64,000 nucleotides of DNA from the NCBI GenBank assembly GCA_938074565.1, contig CALJEQ010000005.1:1-64000 (forward strand), given 5' to 3'. The notes under the pieces are model-generated. The model worked only from the letters and a program-made list of their open reading frames with translations, was not told where the DNA came from and ran no database searches. Positions 9,495-18,507 of this stretch are shown here, piece after piece (within the stretch, counting starts at the first letter, position 1; every line of letters starts with the position of its first letter). The position numbers and the translations under genes are program-made. Source of the DNA: an uncultured Alkaliphilus sp. Lineage in GTDB: Bacteria; Bacillota; Clostridia; Peptostreptococcales; Natronincolaceae.

Positions 9495-10184
9495 ATGGCA
9501 ATTAAAATTTTGATAGTAGATGATGAGCCTTTATTGGTTAAAGGTTTAAAATATAGTTTAGAACAGGACGGATACGAAATAATAACTGCATTTGATGGAG
9601 AAGAAGCTTTAGAAAAGGCAGAAAATGAAAAAGTTGATCTTATCCTTTTAGATCTAATGTTACCTAAAATTGATGGTTTACAAGTGTGTCAACGAATTAG
9701 ACAGGATCAGCAAACACCTATTATTATGTTAACTGCAAAGGGAGAAGATATTAGTAAAATTTTAGGACTAGAATATGGTGCAGATGATTACTTAACTAAA
9801 CCTTTTAATATTTTAGAATTAAAGGCTAGAATTAAGGCAGTATCTAGACGTTTTCAAAATTCAGATAATGGGTCAGCTGATCGAGTAATTAAGATAGATG
9901 ACTTTAAATTGAATACTTTAGGGAGAAAAGTTTCCATTAGAGATAAAGATATTAATCTAACAGCAAAAGAGTTTGATCTATTATTGTTATTAGCCTCTAA
10001 CCCAGGAAAAGTGTATGCAAGAGAGGAATTGTTAGAAATAATTTGGGGATATGAATATTTTGGTGATTTGAGAACTGTGGACGTTCATATTAGACGTTTG
10101 AGGGAAAAAATCGAAAAAAATTCCAGTCATCCCGAATACATTTTAACAAAATGGGGGGTTGGGTACTATTTTAGGAACAAATAG
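9495..10184 (+). CDS. OmpR/PhoB-family response regulator
   Basis: A cytoplasmic transcription factor of a two-component system. The ATG at 9495 follows AGGTGATGG. The receiver domain (about 1-120) has the acidic pair Asp9-Asp10, the phosphorylated Asp53 in LLDLMLP, the conserved Thr in IIMLTAKGE and the Lys in DDYLTKPF. A winged-helix DNA-binding domain (about 130-229) ends with RTVDVHIRRLREKIE. The partner kinase overlaps its 3' end by 26 bases. The signal and targets are unknown; similarity in layout to PhoPR/WalRK pairs is not enough to name it. Confidence 0.93.
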   Translation: MAIKILIVDDEPLLVKGLKYSLEQDGYEIITAFDGEEALEKAENEKVDLILLDLMLPKIDGLQVCQRIRQDQQTPIIMLTAKGEDISKILGLEYGADDYLTKPFNILELKARIKAVSRRFQNSDNGSADRVIKIDDFKLNTLGRKVSIRDKDINLTAKEFDLLLLLASNPGKVYAREELLEIIWGYEYFGDLRTVDVHIRRLREKIEKNSSHPEYILTKWGVGYYFRNK

Positions 10185-11598
10185 CAAGTTTATAAGTATT
10201 AGGTGGAAGTTACTATCCACCTATTTGTTATTGCTTATTATTGCATTGCTAATCATTAATATTTTTGTTTATGAAACCATAAAACAAAGTTATATTGTTG
10301 AAAAAGAAGTAAGTTTTATAACACAAGCTAATATTCTTTCTAATCGAGTCAGGCTTGCAATTAACGAAGAGAATAAACAATTCGATCAATTACTTTTAAG
10401 TCAGATGATGGAGGAAGTAAGTCGTTTAATCGATGGTAGAATTATGATTGTAGATAGGGAAAGTAGAGTAATGTACGATTCTTTCCATGACTGGAAAAAT
10501 CAACATACAGAGTTATATGAAGTAACAAGGGCTATTAAAGGTGAAACTATAACTAATAGTTACAAAATACCTAAATATGGAAAAGTCATGTATGTTGCAG
10601 TGCCAGTTATATACTTTGAAAGGATTCTAGGCGTGGTTTTTTTGTCTGTTTCTCTAGAAGATACTTACCAAAGAATTAATAATGTAAAAAATCTATTAAT
10701 ATTTATATCAATTGTAACGTTAATTCTAATTACAATTATTAGTCTATTATTTTCAAAATTTATTTCTGAACCCATTAAAGAGTTAACGGATGCAATGAAA
10801 AAAACTGCTCAAGGTAAACTTAATGAAAAGGTTGATATAGAGGGTAATGATGAAATAGGACAACTTTCCAAAGCGTATAACTTTATGAGTACGAAATTAA
10901 GTCATATAGAAAAACAAAGGCAGGACTTTGTGGCAAATGTATCCCATGAGCTTAAAACACCTTTAAGTTCTATGAAATTATTGTCTGAATCTCTAATTAC
11001 TCAACCTAATACACCTGTAGAAATATATCAAGAATTTTTAACTGATATTGATTCTGAAATCGATAGATTAAATGAAATTATTGAAAGTCTTTTATCTATG
11101 GTGGATTTGAATGAAGAAAAACTTAAGTTAGATTATCAGTTATCCTATGTAAATTATTTAGTGGAGAAAGTTGTTAGCCAAATAAAACCATTGGCAGATA
11201 AAAAAAATATCAAATTATTTATTAATCAGTGGGAAAAAATTCAAATATTTTTAGATAAAGGGAAAATATACCAAGCCCTAATGAACATCATTCATAATGC
11301 TGTAAAATATACAGACGATGGTGGTAAAGTTGTTGTAAGTATTTTTAAAGAAGGCAATTATGTGGTAATACGGGTAGAGGATAATGGAATCGGTATTCCT
11401 AAAGATAGTATTCCCTATGTTTTTGAACGTTTTTACCGAGTTGATAGTGCTAGATCGAGGAAAACAGGTGGAACTGGTTTAGGCCTTTCAATATCTCATC
11501 AAATAATAGGATTACATCAGGGTACTATAGAGGTGGAGAGCATTGTTAATGTTGGTACAACTTTTTTTATTAAATTGCCAATGGAGTTAAATCCATAG
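10159..11598 (+). CDS. Membrane sensor histidine kinase
   Basis: The sensor partner of the upstream regulator. Two transmembrane segments (about 17-37 and 178-200) flank an extracellular region of about 135 residues that looks like a dCache/PAS-type sensor. They are followed by HAMP (about 200-250), the H-box with phospho-acceptor His263 in NVSHELKTP, and an ATPase domain with N box NIIHNAVKY, G1 VEDNGIGIP and G2 GTGLGLSI. About 479 residues. The start is uncertain: the only canonical start before the first helix is TTG at 10159, which overlaps the regulator gene and has an awkwardly close G-rich stretch upstream; translation is probably coupled to the regulator. Confidence 0.9.
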   Translation: MGTILGTNSKFISIRWKLLSTYLLLLIIALLIINIFVYETIKQSYIVEKEVSFITQANILSNRVRLAINEENKQFDQLLLSQMMEEVSRLIDGRIMIVDRESRVMYDSFHDWKNQHTELYEVTRAIKGETITNSYKIPKYGKVMYVAVPVIYFERILGVVFLSVSLEDTYQRINNVKNLLIFISIVTLILITIISLLFSKFISEPIKELTDAMKKTAQGKLNEKVDIEGNDEIGQLSKAYNFMSTKLSHIEKQRQDFVANVSHELKTPLSSMKLLSESLITQPNTPVEIYQEFLTDIDSEIDRLNEIIESLLSMVDLNEEKLKLDYQLSYVNYLVEKVVSQIKPLADKKNIKLFINQWEKIQIFLDKGKIYQALMNIIHNAVKYTDDGGKVVVSIFKEGNYVVIRVEDNGIGIPKDSIPYVFERFYRVDSARSRKTGGTGLGLSISHQIIGLHQGTIEVESIVNVGTTFFIKLPMELNP

Positions 11599-11661
11599 AA
11601 GTTTATTGTAAAACCGGCATATGGATTAGTAGGTAGATAAGGTAAAGGGTAGGTGAGTACT

Positions 11662-12537
11662 ATGAGAAAAAATATTTGGTTACTTTTATTTTTAATCTTC
11701 CTCTTTATTACATTAATGGCCCGTTGTGTTAGTGTACAGTTTTTTGATAACCAAATTGGAGAAGCTCCTATAGAAATAGCACCATATCCCGAAAGAACAG
11801 TAGAACTAGTTAATCTTTATTTTGGTAATGAAAATAATGAATTTTTAGTTAAAGAGAAACGGGCTATCGAGAGAACTATAGAATCTACAGAAGAGGTAAT
11901 CTTAAAAGAGTTAATTAATGGTCCTAGGGAAAAGAGTTATTCCCTTACTATTCCCCAACAAACAAGACTATTTTCTGTCACTACAGTAAATGGTACCAGC
12001 TACGTTAATTTATCTAAAGAATTTGCAACTAATTTTTTTGGTGGAGAAAAGACTGAAGCAACAACAATTTATTCCATTGTAAATTCTTTAACAGAATTAC
12101 GAAATGTTAAGCGAGTTCAAATTTTAGTAGAAGGAGAACGTCTGCAAACATATCATAAATATCTATCCCTAAAAGAACCCTATAGTCGAAATGAAAAAAT
12201 TATTGGTAAACCATTTCAAACTCCTATTGAAGTTATACATGATTATTTTAAGCATTTAGAAGAGGGTGAATATAGAAGAGCTTTTGATCTTATTTATCGC
12301 CCCTTGGAATATGATTTAGATTATGCAATATTTTTCCATTTCATGAGGAGTAGTAAAGTTAATGTAAAAGAAATATCTATTACTACTTACAACATGACTA
12401 AAACACCTGAAGGTGGTAAAATTATACTTGACTATATTGAAGAATTAAATAATGGGAATGTTTATGAATATAAAGATATGGAGTTTTTATTTATAAACGA
12501 TTTTGGTGAGTGGAAGATTGTGTATAAACCAATATAA
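11662..12537 (+). CDS. GerMN-domain exported protein
   Basis: I place the start at ATG 11662 behind GGTAGGTG; a GTG at 11653 lies inside that ribosome binding site. The 291 residues begin with a hydrophobic signal anchor (LLLFLIFLFITLM) followed by a Cys in MARC, which is not a good lipobox. Residues ~40-165 match the GerMN domain (ELINGP, YVNLSKEF, TIYSIVNSLTEL, VQILVEG), seen in the spore germination protein GerM. A second C-terminal domain of ~105 residues (IEVIHDYFKHLEEGEYRRAF onward) resembles small NTF2/DUF4878-like folds. It sits 64 bases after the histidine kinase and may share its transcript; its function there is unknown. Confidence 0.8.
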   Translation: MRKNIWLLLFLIFLFITLMARCVSVQFFDNQIGEAPIEIAPYPERTVELVNLYFGNENNEFLVKEKRAIERTIESTEEVILKELINGPREKSYSLTIPQQTRLFSVTTVNGTSYVNLSKEFATNFFGGEKTEATTIYSIVNSLTELRNVKRVQILVEGERLQTYHKYLSLKEPYSRNEKIIGKPFQTPIEVIHDYFKHLEEGEYRRAFDLIYRPLEYDLDYAIFFHFMRSSKVNVKEISITTYNMTKTPEGGKIILDYIEELNNGNVYEYKDMEFLFINDFGEWKIVYKPI

Positions 12538-12578
12538 ATATTTAATTATGCATTAATCGACAAAACATTATATTTTTA

Positions 12579-12607
12579 TTGTATACGTAAATTATGTATG
12601 TTATAAT
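12579..12607 (+). promoter_or_regulatory. Promoter of the tRNA-Sec gene
   Basis: TTGTAT (12579-12584) and TATAAT (12602-12607) are spaced by exactly 17 bases and lie 28 bases upstream of the tRNA, fitting a sigma-A promoter. Confidence 0.8.
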
Positions 12608-12635
12608 ACTTTGGTGTCAATAATTAATAACATAT

Positions 12636-12732
12636 GGGAGTAGATGGTGGCTGGTGTTGCCTCTGGTCTTCAAAACCAGTTTGAGGGGTTAATAGCCTCT
12701 TAGGTGGGTTCGATTCCCACGTACTCCCGCCA
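12636..12732 (+). tRNA. selC: tRNA-Sec (anticodon UCA)
   Basis: 97 bases with encoded CCA. It shows the hallmarks of selenocysteine tRNA: a 6-bp D stem (GGTGGC/GTTGCC) with a 4-base loop, anticodon loop CTTCAAA reading UGA, a long variable arm (GAGG.../...CCTC), and a 5-bp T stem GTGGG/CCCAC around TTCGATT. The acceptor has seven clear pairs (GGGAGTA/TACTCCC) and discriminator G; the eighth position, paired in most bacterial tRNA-Sec, reads G opposite G. Its gene has its own promoter and terminator, and its 3' end borders the accessory island. Confidence 0.96.
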
Positions 12733-12750
12733 ATAAGAGTAATTATAAGG

Positions 12751-12779
12751 GTTACAACAATTTATGTTGTAGCTTTTTT
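12751..12779 (+). terminator. Terminator of the tRNA-Sec gene
   Basis: A 9-bp stem GTTACAACA/TGTTGTAGC (one G-U pair, loop ATTTA) followed by six T residues starts 18 bases after the tRNA. Confidence 0.88.
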
Positions 12780-12784
12780 CGTTT

Positions 12785-13096
12785 TTGAAAATAGTTATGA
12801 CCAGTAGGTTCAATGGTGGATTTGTTCTAAAAATAAATCTATGGAGGTATTTGAAAAAGGCAATTTCTATGAAGGGAAGAAAAAGAACTGAAACCACTGT
12901 GAAAAACGACCAACTTTTAAAGAAGGAATTGTTAGTTAAAGATTTCATTGAATTTCATACAGACTTTGTTCGTGACAAGACGTTGGAAAATCTAGCATCA
13001 AAGACGATTAAAGACCACATAAATATTTTTAAATTTCTTGTAAAGTGGATAGAGCAATCCCACTTGTTTGATAAGAAGTATACTAACTTTTATTAG
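12785..13096 (+). pseudogene. Truncated tyrosine-recombinase-like integrase (N-terminal stump)
   Basis: A frame of at most 103 codons. Its second half, from about residue 50 (VKDFIEFHTDFVRDKTLENL, then SKTIKDHINIFKFLVKWIEQ), looks like the SAM-like core-binding domain at the N-terminus of phage and element integrases. The catalytic domain is absent because the frame ends where the next gene remnant begins. The start is unclear: TTG 12851 or ATG 12869 are more likely than 12785. Position right behind a tRNA gene is typical of integrative elements, which supports the reading, but the domain call rests on a short stretch. Confidence 0.5.
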
Positions 13097-13664
13097 TGAA
13101 AATCCAATCGTAATATATACAGGGATATTTGTAGTTATCTTATTACTAATTCTAAAATTCTATGTTGAAAAGCAAAACCGATTAATTGAGGAACGGAAAG
13201 AGCGAGAAGAGTTAAAAGCAGGTAGAAGTATCAATTACTTATTGAATAAGTTGAAAAAAAGCCTACAGACTTTGAAGTTTATGTTGCCAAGATATTTAAT
13301 GCTTTAGGATATGAAACAGAGGTTACAAAGGCAACTGGTGATGGTGGTAAAGACATTATAATGTATAAAGATGGAATGAAGTATGTAGTTGAAGTAAAGC
13401 TATACAGTGAGCATAATAAAATTGGCAGAGAGAAAATACAAAAACTACAGGGTGCAATGTTGGATAGTGTTGCAGATAGTGCTATTTTGTGACCACTAGC
13501 AAATTCACTAAGGAATCAATTGATTATGGATTAAGCATGATATTTTTCTAATTGACAGAAAATCTCTTGTAAAGCTGGTAGAAATGGCTCTAGGAGAAGA
13601 AGAATTATCACATATATGTAACGAAACTAATCCAGTATTTATGTTTGATAAGTTAGTCGAGTAA
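13068..13664 (+). pseudogene. Mrr-like restriction endonuclease, frameshifted
   Basis: Reading three frames in turn gives one continuous protein: an N-terminal transmembrane helix (IVIYTGIFVVILLLILKF) with a charged coiled segment, then a Mrr/PD-(D/E)xK nuclease core (ALGYETEV, TGDGGKDIIMY, YVVEVKLY with the catalytic Asp and ExK), then VTTSKFTKESIDYG and IFLIDRKSLVKLVEMAL, ending at TAA 13662-13664. Single-base shifts occur in an A7 run at 13254-13260, in the T run just before 13491, and near 13525. Proteins of this shape cut foreign or methylated DNA. As read, it is broken; two shifts lie in homopolymers, so sequencing error is not fully excluded. Confidence 0.75.
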
Positions 13665-13695
13665 TAATTATAATTTAGTTATGAATAAAAAAAAG

Positions 13696-13729
13696 AAGTA
13701 GCCCTATTCATTTATAAGGCTACTTTTTT
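13696..13729 (+). terminator. Terminator after the Mrr-like pseudogene
   Basis: AAGTAGCC/GGCTACTT (13696-13703 with 13718-13725) is followed by a T run to 13729; the A run on the left could also serve the other strand. Confidence 0.8.
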
Positions 13730-13759
13730 ATGTAAGTATATTAGGAACAATATAATTTA

Positions 13760-13994
13760 ACTTAATTCAAGGTAGTAATCCTAACAAACCACCTAAAATA
13801 GTATCGCTAACTAAGGAATTAATAGAAGTGTATCAAGAAAAAACGGCAATAAACAACCTCTAAAATTTTATAAATCTATGGTTGAAACTGTTGCCAAAGA
13901 AGAGTATGCAAACACGATAAAAAGCATAGTAGTGGCTTTTGTTTCTGTTATTCTAAATATGGTTCTTCCTCATAATCGGTTAAATCAAACCTAA
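13760..13994 (+). pseudogene. Fragment of an unrecognised gene with one frameshift
   Basis: Two overlapping frames join into about 75 residues that read like protein: ...NKPPKIVSLTKELIEVYQEK... to a TAA at 13861, then, in another frame, ...PLKFYKSMVETVAKEEYANT... and SIVVAFVSVILNMVLP, stopping at 13992-13994. There is no start codon with a ribosome binding site. I do not recognise the family. It is best seen as the 3' remnant of a gene lost from the island. Confidence 0.35.
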
Positions 13995-14749
13995 AAATAA
14001 AGCGATTGATAAATCACTTTGTTTCTTAATAAATTTACTTTGGCTCTGCCATACATATCTCTTTTAATCTTTTTAAGCTTATTAACATTTCCTTCAACAC
14101 ATCCATTACTATAATTATACATAGCTGAATTAATAACTGCATCATAATCAGTCATTAAACTTTTTATAAAACGTTTAATGACTATATTTTCATAAGGGGT
14201 TTCCATAATAGCTTTAAAATTAATCGAATCTTTATTTGTTAGACTGTTTTTGAAGTTTTCATAGAATTGTTTAAATATATTAATTATATTATATTTAGTA
14301 ACTAAAGTAGTCAAGTTGGTTTCAATAGTTTCTAGTTCATTTTTATTTAGATTCCAGCTTAAAATATACTTTATAATTTTACTTCGTAAAATTCTTATGC
14401 ATTGTGCTGTTTTATCTTTAGCATTTGTTTGATCCTCTTGATTTATAGGTTTTTTTAACTTATGTTTTCTTATGTAATAGTTAAGACTGCTATATGATAT
14501 TTGTACATTATGATATTCTTCTAGTTTTACTTTGATTTCTGTTACAGTAGGTATTACGGATGATAATTGAATAATTTTATCTTTGTACTTATCTAGTTGG
14601 CTGTAACCTCTGTTGGACTTATCATATATGACTTCTTCTTTAGGATTGTTCATTTTAGAATATTTTCTAACGGTTTTTCTACTTAAGTTGTATTCAATTG
14701 CTAGCTGTCTTAGGGATATTCCTTGAGAGAATTTATCTTTAATTTTCAA
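13991..14749 (-). pseudogene. Shortened ISL3-type transposase remnant
   Basis: 252 residues without internal stops. The N-terminus is a helix-turn-helix (GISLRQLAIEYNLSRKTVRKY) and the C-terminus has the ISL3-type end with SNGCVEGNVNKLKKIKR and YGRAKVNLLRNKVI, including the last acidic residue of the catalytic triad. Full ISL3 transposases have roughly 400-550 residues, and the region with the first two catalytic Asp residues is missing, so this is an internal-deletion form. The frame begins at a TTG without a ribosome binding site, right after an in-frame stop. I found no convincing terminal repeats around it. Confidence 0.65.
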
Positions 14750-14934
14750 AACTAGTATATATATTAAATCATTTTCTAGTATCTAATTTTGGTTTGAGAT
14801 ACAAGGCGTTTTATAGCGAATATCTTCGCTCTATAAAATAATGACAAGTAGCTACTAGTAGATTAGTTTTTTGTCATAAAACAGTAATAATGCAAATGAA
14901 AGTCTATGTATTTGTGGAATAATTGTAAAAAATT

Positions 14935-14943
14935 TGATATAAT
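14935..14943 (+). promoter_or_regulatory. Extended -10 promoter of the Hachiman operon
   Basis: TGATATAAT (14935-14943) is an extended -10 element; no good -35 is present. It lies about 40 bases upstream of the hamA start. Confidence 0.55.
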
Positions 14944-14981
14944 ATGAATTATTTTGAAAACATAAATGGTAGGTGAAAAAA

Positions 14982-15917
14982 GTGGATAAGCAATTTCCAG
15001 AATTACTTACATTAACAGCAGAAGCGAGTGATTTTGATAAGGTATTTGTTCCTTTAGAACATGATTTTTCTCTAAACTTAGTAAATGAGAATAAACTAAA
15101 TATCTATCATTTAAGAGTTGAGAATAGAAGGTTTATTTATAGAGACTTAACAGAGTTTTGCGTAGGCAATATAATACAGTATGTCTTTAATAGAAATGTC
15201 GTAAAGCAAGCAAACACAGTAGCTGAGATACAAAAACTATATAATCAAGCTAGGAAGAAATTTAGAGAAATTAAAGATAATAATGATAAAGGCTCTGGAG
15301 GTGAGTTAGGGGAATTATTATTATATTTATTCTTAGAAAGTCAGTTAAAAGCCCCAAAAATCTTAAGTAAAATGGAAATAAAGACTACTAGAAATCAATA
15401 CGTATATGGTGCAGATGGAGTGCATTTATATTTTACAAAAGACGATGATGGAAAGCCTATTTATCAATTTATTATTGGAGAGTCAAAAATAAAAAATGAT
15501 ATACTAGATGCTACCAGAGTAGCTTTTGACTCAATTAAAAATAGTATAGATGAAATAGATATAGAAACTTGTTTGGTATCTGGGGAAATCTTAAAAGAGG
15601 TATGTAGCATGGAAGAAGCTGAGGTTATAAAACAATTGATTTTGCCTAGCGAAGATGTGTCAGATGAACTAGCTATTCATGAAAAAGCAGTTGGAGTTTT
15701 TATTGGTTATACAGGGAGTTATGGAGAGGATATTTCAAATTCAATCTGGAACAAAACCATTAACGAAAAAATTAAAAACGATATAGAGAGAGCAGTTAAT
15801 ACCATAAAAAAGAAAATAGAAGATTTAAATTTGAAAGGGTATTCTTTTTATTGCTACTATCTTCCTCTAAATAATGCAGAAGAAGATAGAAAGAGTATTC
15901 TAAAAAATATATTGTAG
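14982..15917 (+). CDS. hamA: Hachiman anti-phage system nuclease HamA (DUF1837)
   Basis: The effector of Hachiman, known from the literature as a PD-(D/E)xK nuclease held inactive by HamB and released to degrade DNA on infection. I choose GTG 14982 because AGGTG lies six bases before it; an upstream GTG at 14973 falls within that site. The 311 residues fit HamA: a GGELGELLLYLFLE helix, then the nuclease core with Asp145 in YGADGVH and Glu167-x-Lys169 in IIGESKI. The stop codon overlaps the ribosome binding site of hamB, so the two are a tight operon. The nuclease residues appear intact. Confidence 0.88.
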   Translation: MDKQFPELLTLTAEASDFDKVFVPLEHDFSLNLVNENKLNIYHLRVENRRFIYRDLTEFCVGNIIQYVFNRNVVKQANTVAEIQKLYNQARKKFREIKDNNDKGSGGELGELLLYLFLESQLKAPKILSKMEIKTTRNQYVYGADGVHLYFTKDDDGKPIYQFIIGESKIKNDILDATRVAFDSIKNSIDEIDIETCLVSGEILKEVCSMEEAEVIKQLILPSEDVSDELAIHEKAVGVFIGYTGSYGEDISNSIWNKTINEKIKNDIERAVNTIKKKIEDLNLKGYSFYCYYLPLNNAEEDRKSILKNIL

Positions 15918-15927
15918 GTGGGTACAT

Positions 15928-18507
15928 ATGATAGAAGAAAAGAGGACCGTTGGAGAATGGCTTTATGAAGGCATTGAAGATAATGAATATTTAAAAAAGC
16001 TATATAATAAACTTATAGTCCAATATACAAATAAGTTGCAACGGAGTAAATATTATCTGTCAGAGGCACAAGTTAAGCATTTGCTTAGATTTGCAGATTT
16101 ACTTTCAAAATCAACAAATATTGCAAAAAGTTCCTTTCATAATAATATAGCACAAAATATTGTTTGCATAATAGATAAGATGTATCCAGAATATGAGATA
16201 AATAAAGTTTTTATGGGGTCAGTATTAGCCAATGTTAATAATTATGTTGGATTAACAGGGAAGTGTGCCGATTATAGAAATATTGATGTAGTAGAAGAAT
16301 TGGTTGAGTCAATTGTAAAAGAAGCATATAGACTTCCAGAAGAATGTGGAAGTGATAGATTTTTTGATGCGTCACAGTCAATCGCATTTGATAATATAAA
16401 AAAACAAGATTATTATAGTTTTTCTGCCCCAACATCTATGGGTAAAACCTTTCTTGTAAAAATGTTTATAAAAACTCTTGTTGTAAAGAAATATAAATAT
16501 AATTATGTAATTGTAGTACCAAGTAAGGCTTTAATAAATGAAGTAAAAAGTGAATTTATTACCGAGATGGGAAATATCTTATCGGAGGAAAATTATAAAG
16601 TAATAACAGCACCAACAGCTATAACAAATGATAATAAGTTTAAATATATAATGATTTATACGCAGGAAAGACTTTCTTATCAAATAAAGATACATGAGAA
16701 TACAAATATTGATTATGTATTTATTGATGAGGCACAGAAAATATCTGAAATTGGTATGAGAAGTGCGTATTTCTATAAAGTAATCAATTATTTGGTTAAA
16801 GTTAATAGTGCTACTAAAATATACTTTTTATGTCCATATATACCAAATCCAGATGTATATTTAAATTTGATTCCCAATATTGAAAAAAAAGAAAAGACAT
16901 ATGATGTTTTTGAATTTTCTCCAGTAAATCAACATAAAAGCATTGTTGATTTACCAAATCATAAATTAAGTATTTATAGTGATTTAACTAAAGAGTTTAT
17001 TCATATCCCTACTTGTTCTGAAGATATAGAAGCAGTTGATTTTATTCATAGAATAGGTAAGGAATGTAGTAATATTGTTTTTTGCGATAATAAGAAGGAC
17101 GTAGAAAATTATGCAATAGCCTATTGGTGTAAAAGTAAGAAAGATGAAAGTCCAGAACTAAAAGAACTGATTGAAGATATAAAAAAAGATATTCATCCCA
17201 AATCGTATCTTGTACATTTTTTACGTAAGGGAATTTGCTGTCACGTTGGGTATCTTCCATCCACTGTTAAGGCAAAGATTGAGCGTTTGTTTCGAGAGCG
17301 AATTATTAAAACAATATTCTGCACTAGTACATTATTAGAAGGAGTAAATTTACCTGCTGAAAATTTGTTTATAGTTATAAAGAACAAATCTTATATTTTG
17401 AAAAAATCTGCTGATTTTAAAAATCTTATGGGGAGAGTGGGTAGAAAAACGTATAATCTAGTAGGAAATGTATATATTATTCCTGCAAGTGGTAGTACGC
17501 AGGAGACTTTTGAAAGATGTAAAGAATTAGTAGAAAAACCAGTTGAAAGTCAAAATCTATCAATTGATAAAATATTAGATGATAAATTAAAAAGAAAGAT
17601 TTTAGATAGCTTAATGGATGGGACAGGTACGCTTGATAAAGGGAAAATGACATATGGAACTTTTGGTATGGCTAGGTTTGTAATAAATATTTTAATAAAA
17701 TGTATTTTGGATAGTGATACAAATAACTATATTTTCAAGTTGTTTAAAGAGATGCTTAATGAAGATATGATTAATACAATAAAGAAGAATTTTATGGGAA
17801 AAGGTATAAATGATGATTCAAATGTTACAGCAGACCAACTTAAAAATCTAGATGAAGCGATCTTAAATGATAGAATTAAATATCCAAACAAAATAGATTA
17901 TAATAATATAAAAATTTTTTTGCATAATCTATATGATTTATTTCAATGGGGTAAGTATGAGAATAAGAAAGAGATTGGGAATAAAGAAAAACTATCATAT
18001 TATGCTGTTTTATTAAATCAATGGATGCGAGGGCATAGTGTAAGGAGAATAATTGATAAGAGCATTGAACACCATAAGGATACAGGAAAAATTTTTGATG
18101 ATAAAGAGAAAAAAAAGGTTAAATATACTTCTACTCCTTACCAAGATAATAGTATAGTAATAGAATGTCTTATAGCAATTGAAGATGTTCTGATGTTCAG
18201 TATATCAAATTATTTTTCAAAGTTTTCTGAACGATATAAGGTGCTAAAAAAAGTTGATGTGATTGATAATGATTGGTCAGAATACATTGACTTTGGTACA
18301 AGTGACAGGTTGGTTATTGAACTTCAAAAAGTAGGCTTCTCTAGAGAAATAGCAAAAATTATTGAAAAAAAATCATATGCTTTATTGAATGAAGATAATG
18401 TTTTACAATTTTACAAAGATATATTTAATAATGATAATGAGGAATTAAAAAATGAGTTATCAGATGTAAAATTAAATTATGCAGAATTATTCAGTGAGGT
18501 TATATGA
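15928..18507 (+). CDS. hamB: Hachiman anti-phage system helicase HamB
   Basis: A superfamily 2 helicase that senses phage-related DNA and controls HamA (established for Hachiman). ATG 15928 follows AGGTGGG. The 859 residues contain motif I SAPTSMGKT (Lys173), DEAQ box at 267-270 in VFIDEAQKI, a helicase C domain with FCTSTLLEGVNLPAEN (motif V) and the arginine-finger motif VI GRVGRK, then a long C-terminal domain of about 350 residues without a recognised fold. All key helicase residues look intact. Its last codon overlaps a small ORF as ATGA. Surrounding genes are decayed, but this operon is not. Confidence 0.9.
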   Translation: MIEEKRTVGEWLYEGIEDNEYLKKLYNKLIVQYTNKLQRSKYYLSEAQVKHLLRFADLLSKSTNIAKSSFHNNIAQNIVCIIDKMYPEYEINKVFMGSVLANVNNYVGLTGKCADYRNIDVVEELVESIVKEAYRLPEECGSDRFFDASQSIAFDNIKKQDYYSFSAPTSMGKTFLVKMFIKTLVVKKYKYNYVIVVPSKALINEVKSEFITEMGNILSEENYKVITAPTAITNDNKFKYIMIYTQERLSYQIKIHENTNIDYVFIDEAQKISEIGMRSAYFYKVINYLVKVNSATKIYFLCPYIPNPDVYLNLIPNIEKKEKTYDVFEFSPVNQHKSIVDLPNHKLSIYSDLTKEFIHIPTCSEDIEAVDFIHRIGKECSNIVFCDNKKDVENYAIAYWCKSKKDESPELKELIEDIKKDIHPKSYLVHFLRKGICCHVGYLPSTVKAKIERLFRERIIKTIFCTSTLLEGVNLPAENLFIVIKNKSYILKKSADFKNLMGRVGRKTYNLVGNVYIIPASGSTQETFERCKELVEKPVESQNLSIDKILDDKLKRKILDSLMDGTGTLDKGKMTYGTFGMARFVINILIKCILDSDTNNYIFKLFKEMLNEDMINTIKKNFMGKGINDDSNVTADQLKNLDEAILNDRIKYPNKIDYNNIKIFLHNLYDLFQWGKYENKKEIGNKEKLSYYAVLLNQWMRGHSVRRIIDKSIEHHKDTGKIFDDKEKKKVKYTSTPYQDNSIVIECLIAIEDVLMFSISNYFSKFSERYKVLKKVDVIDNDWSEYIDFGTSDRLVIELQKVGFSREIAKIIEKKSYALLNEDNVLQFYKDIFNNDNEELKNELSDVKLNYAELFSEVI

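Noticed and set aside
14800..14845. Imperfect palindrome TTTTATAG ... CTATAAAA as insertion-sequence end
   Set aside because: No matching partner exists on the other side of the transposase remnant, so an IS end cannot be claimed.
14973..14981. Upstream GTG start for hamA
   Set aside because: That GTG is part of the AGGTG ribosome binding site that serves the GTG at 14982.
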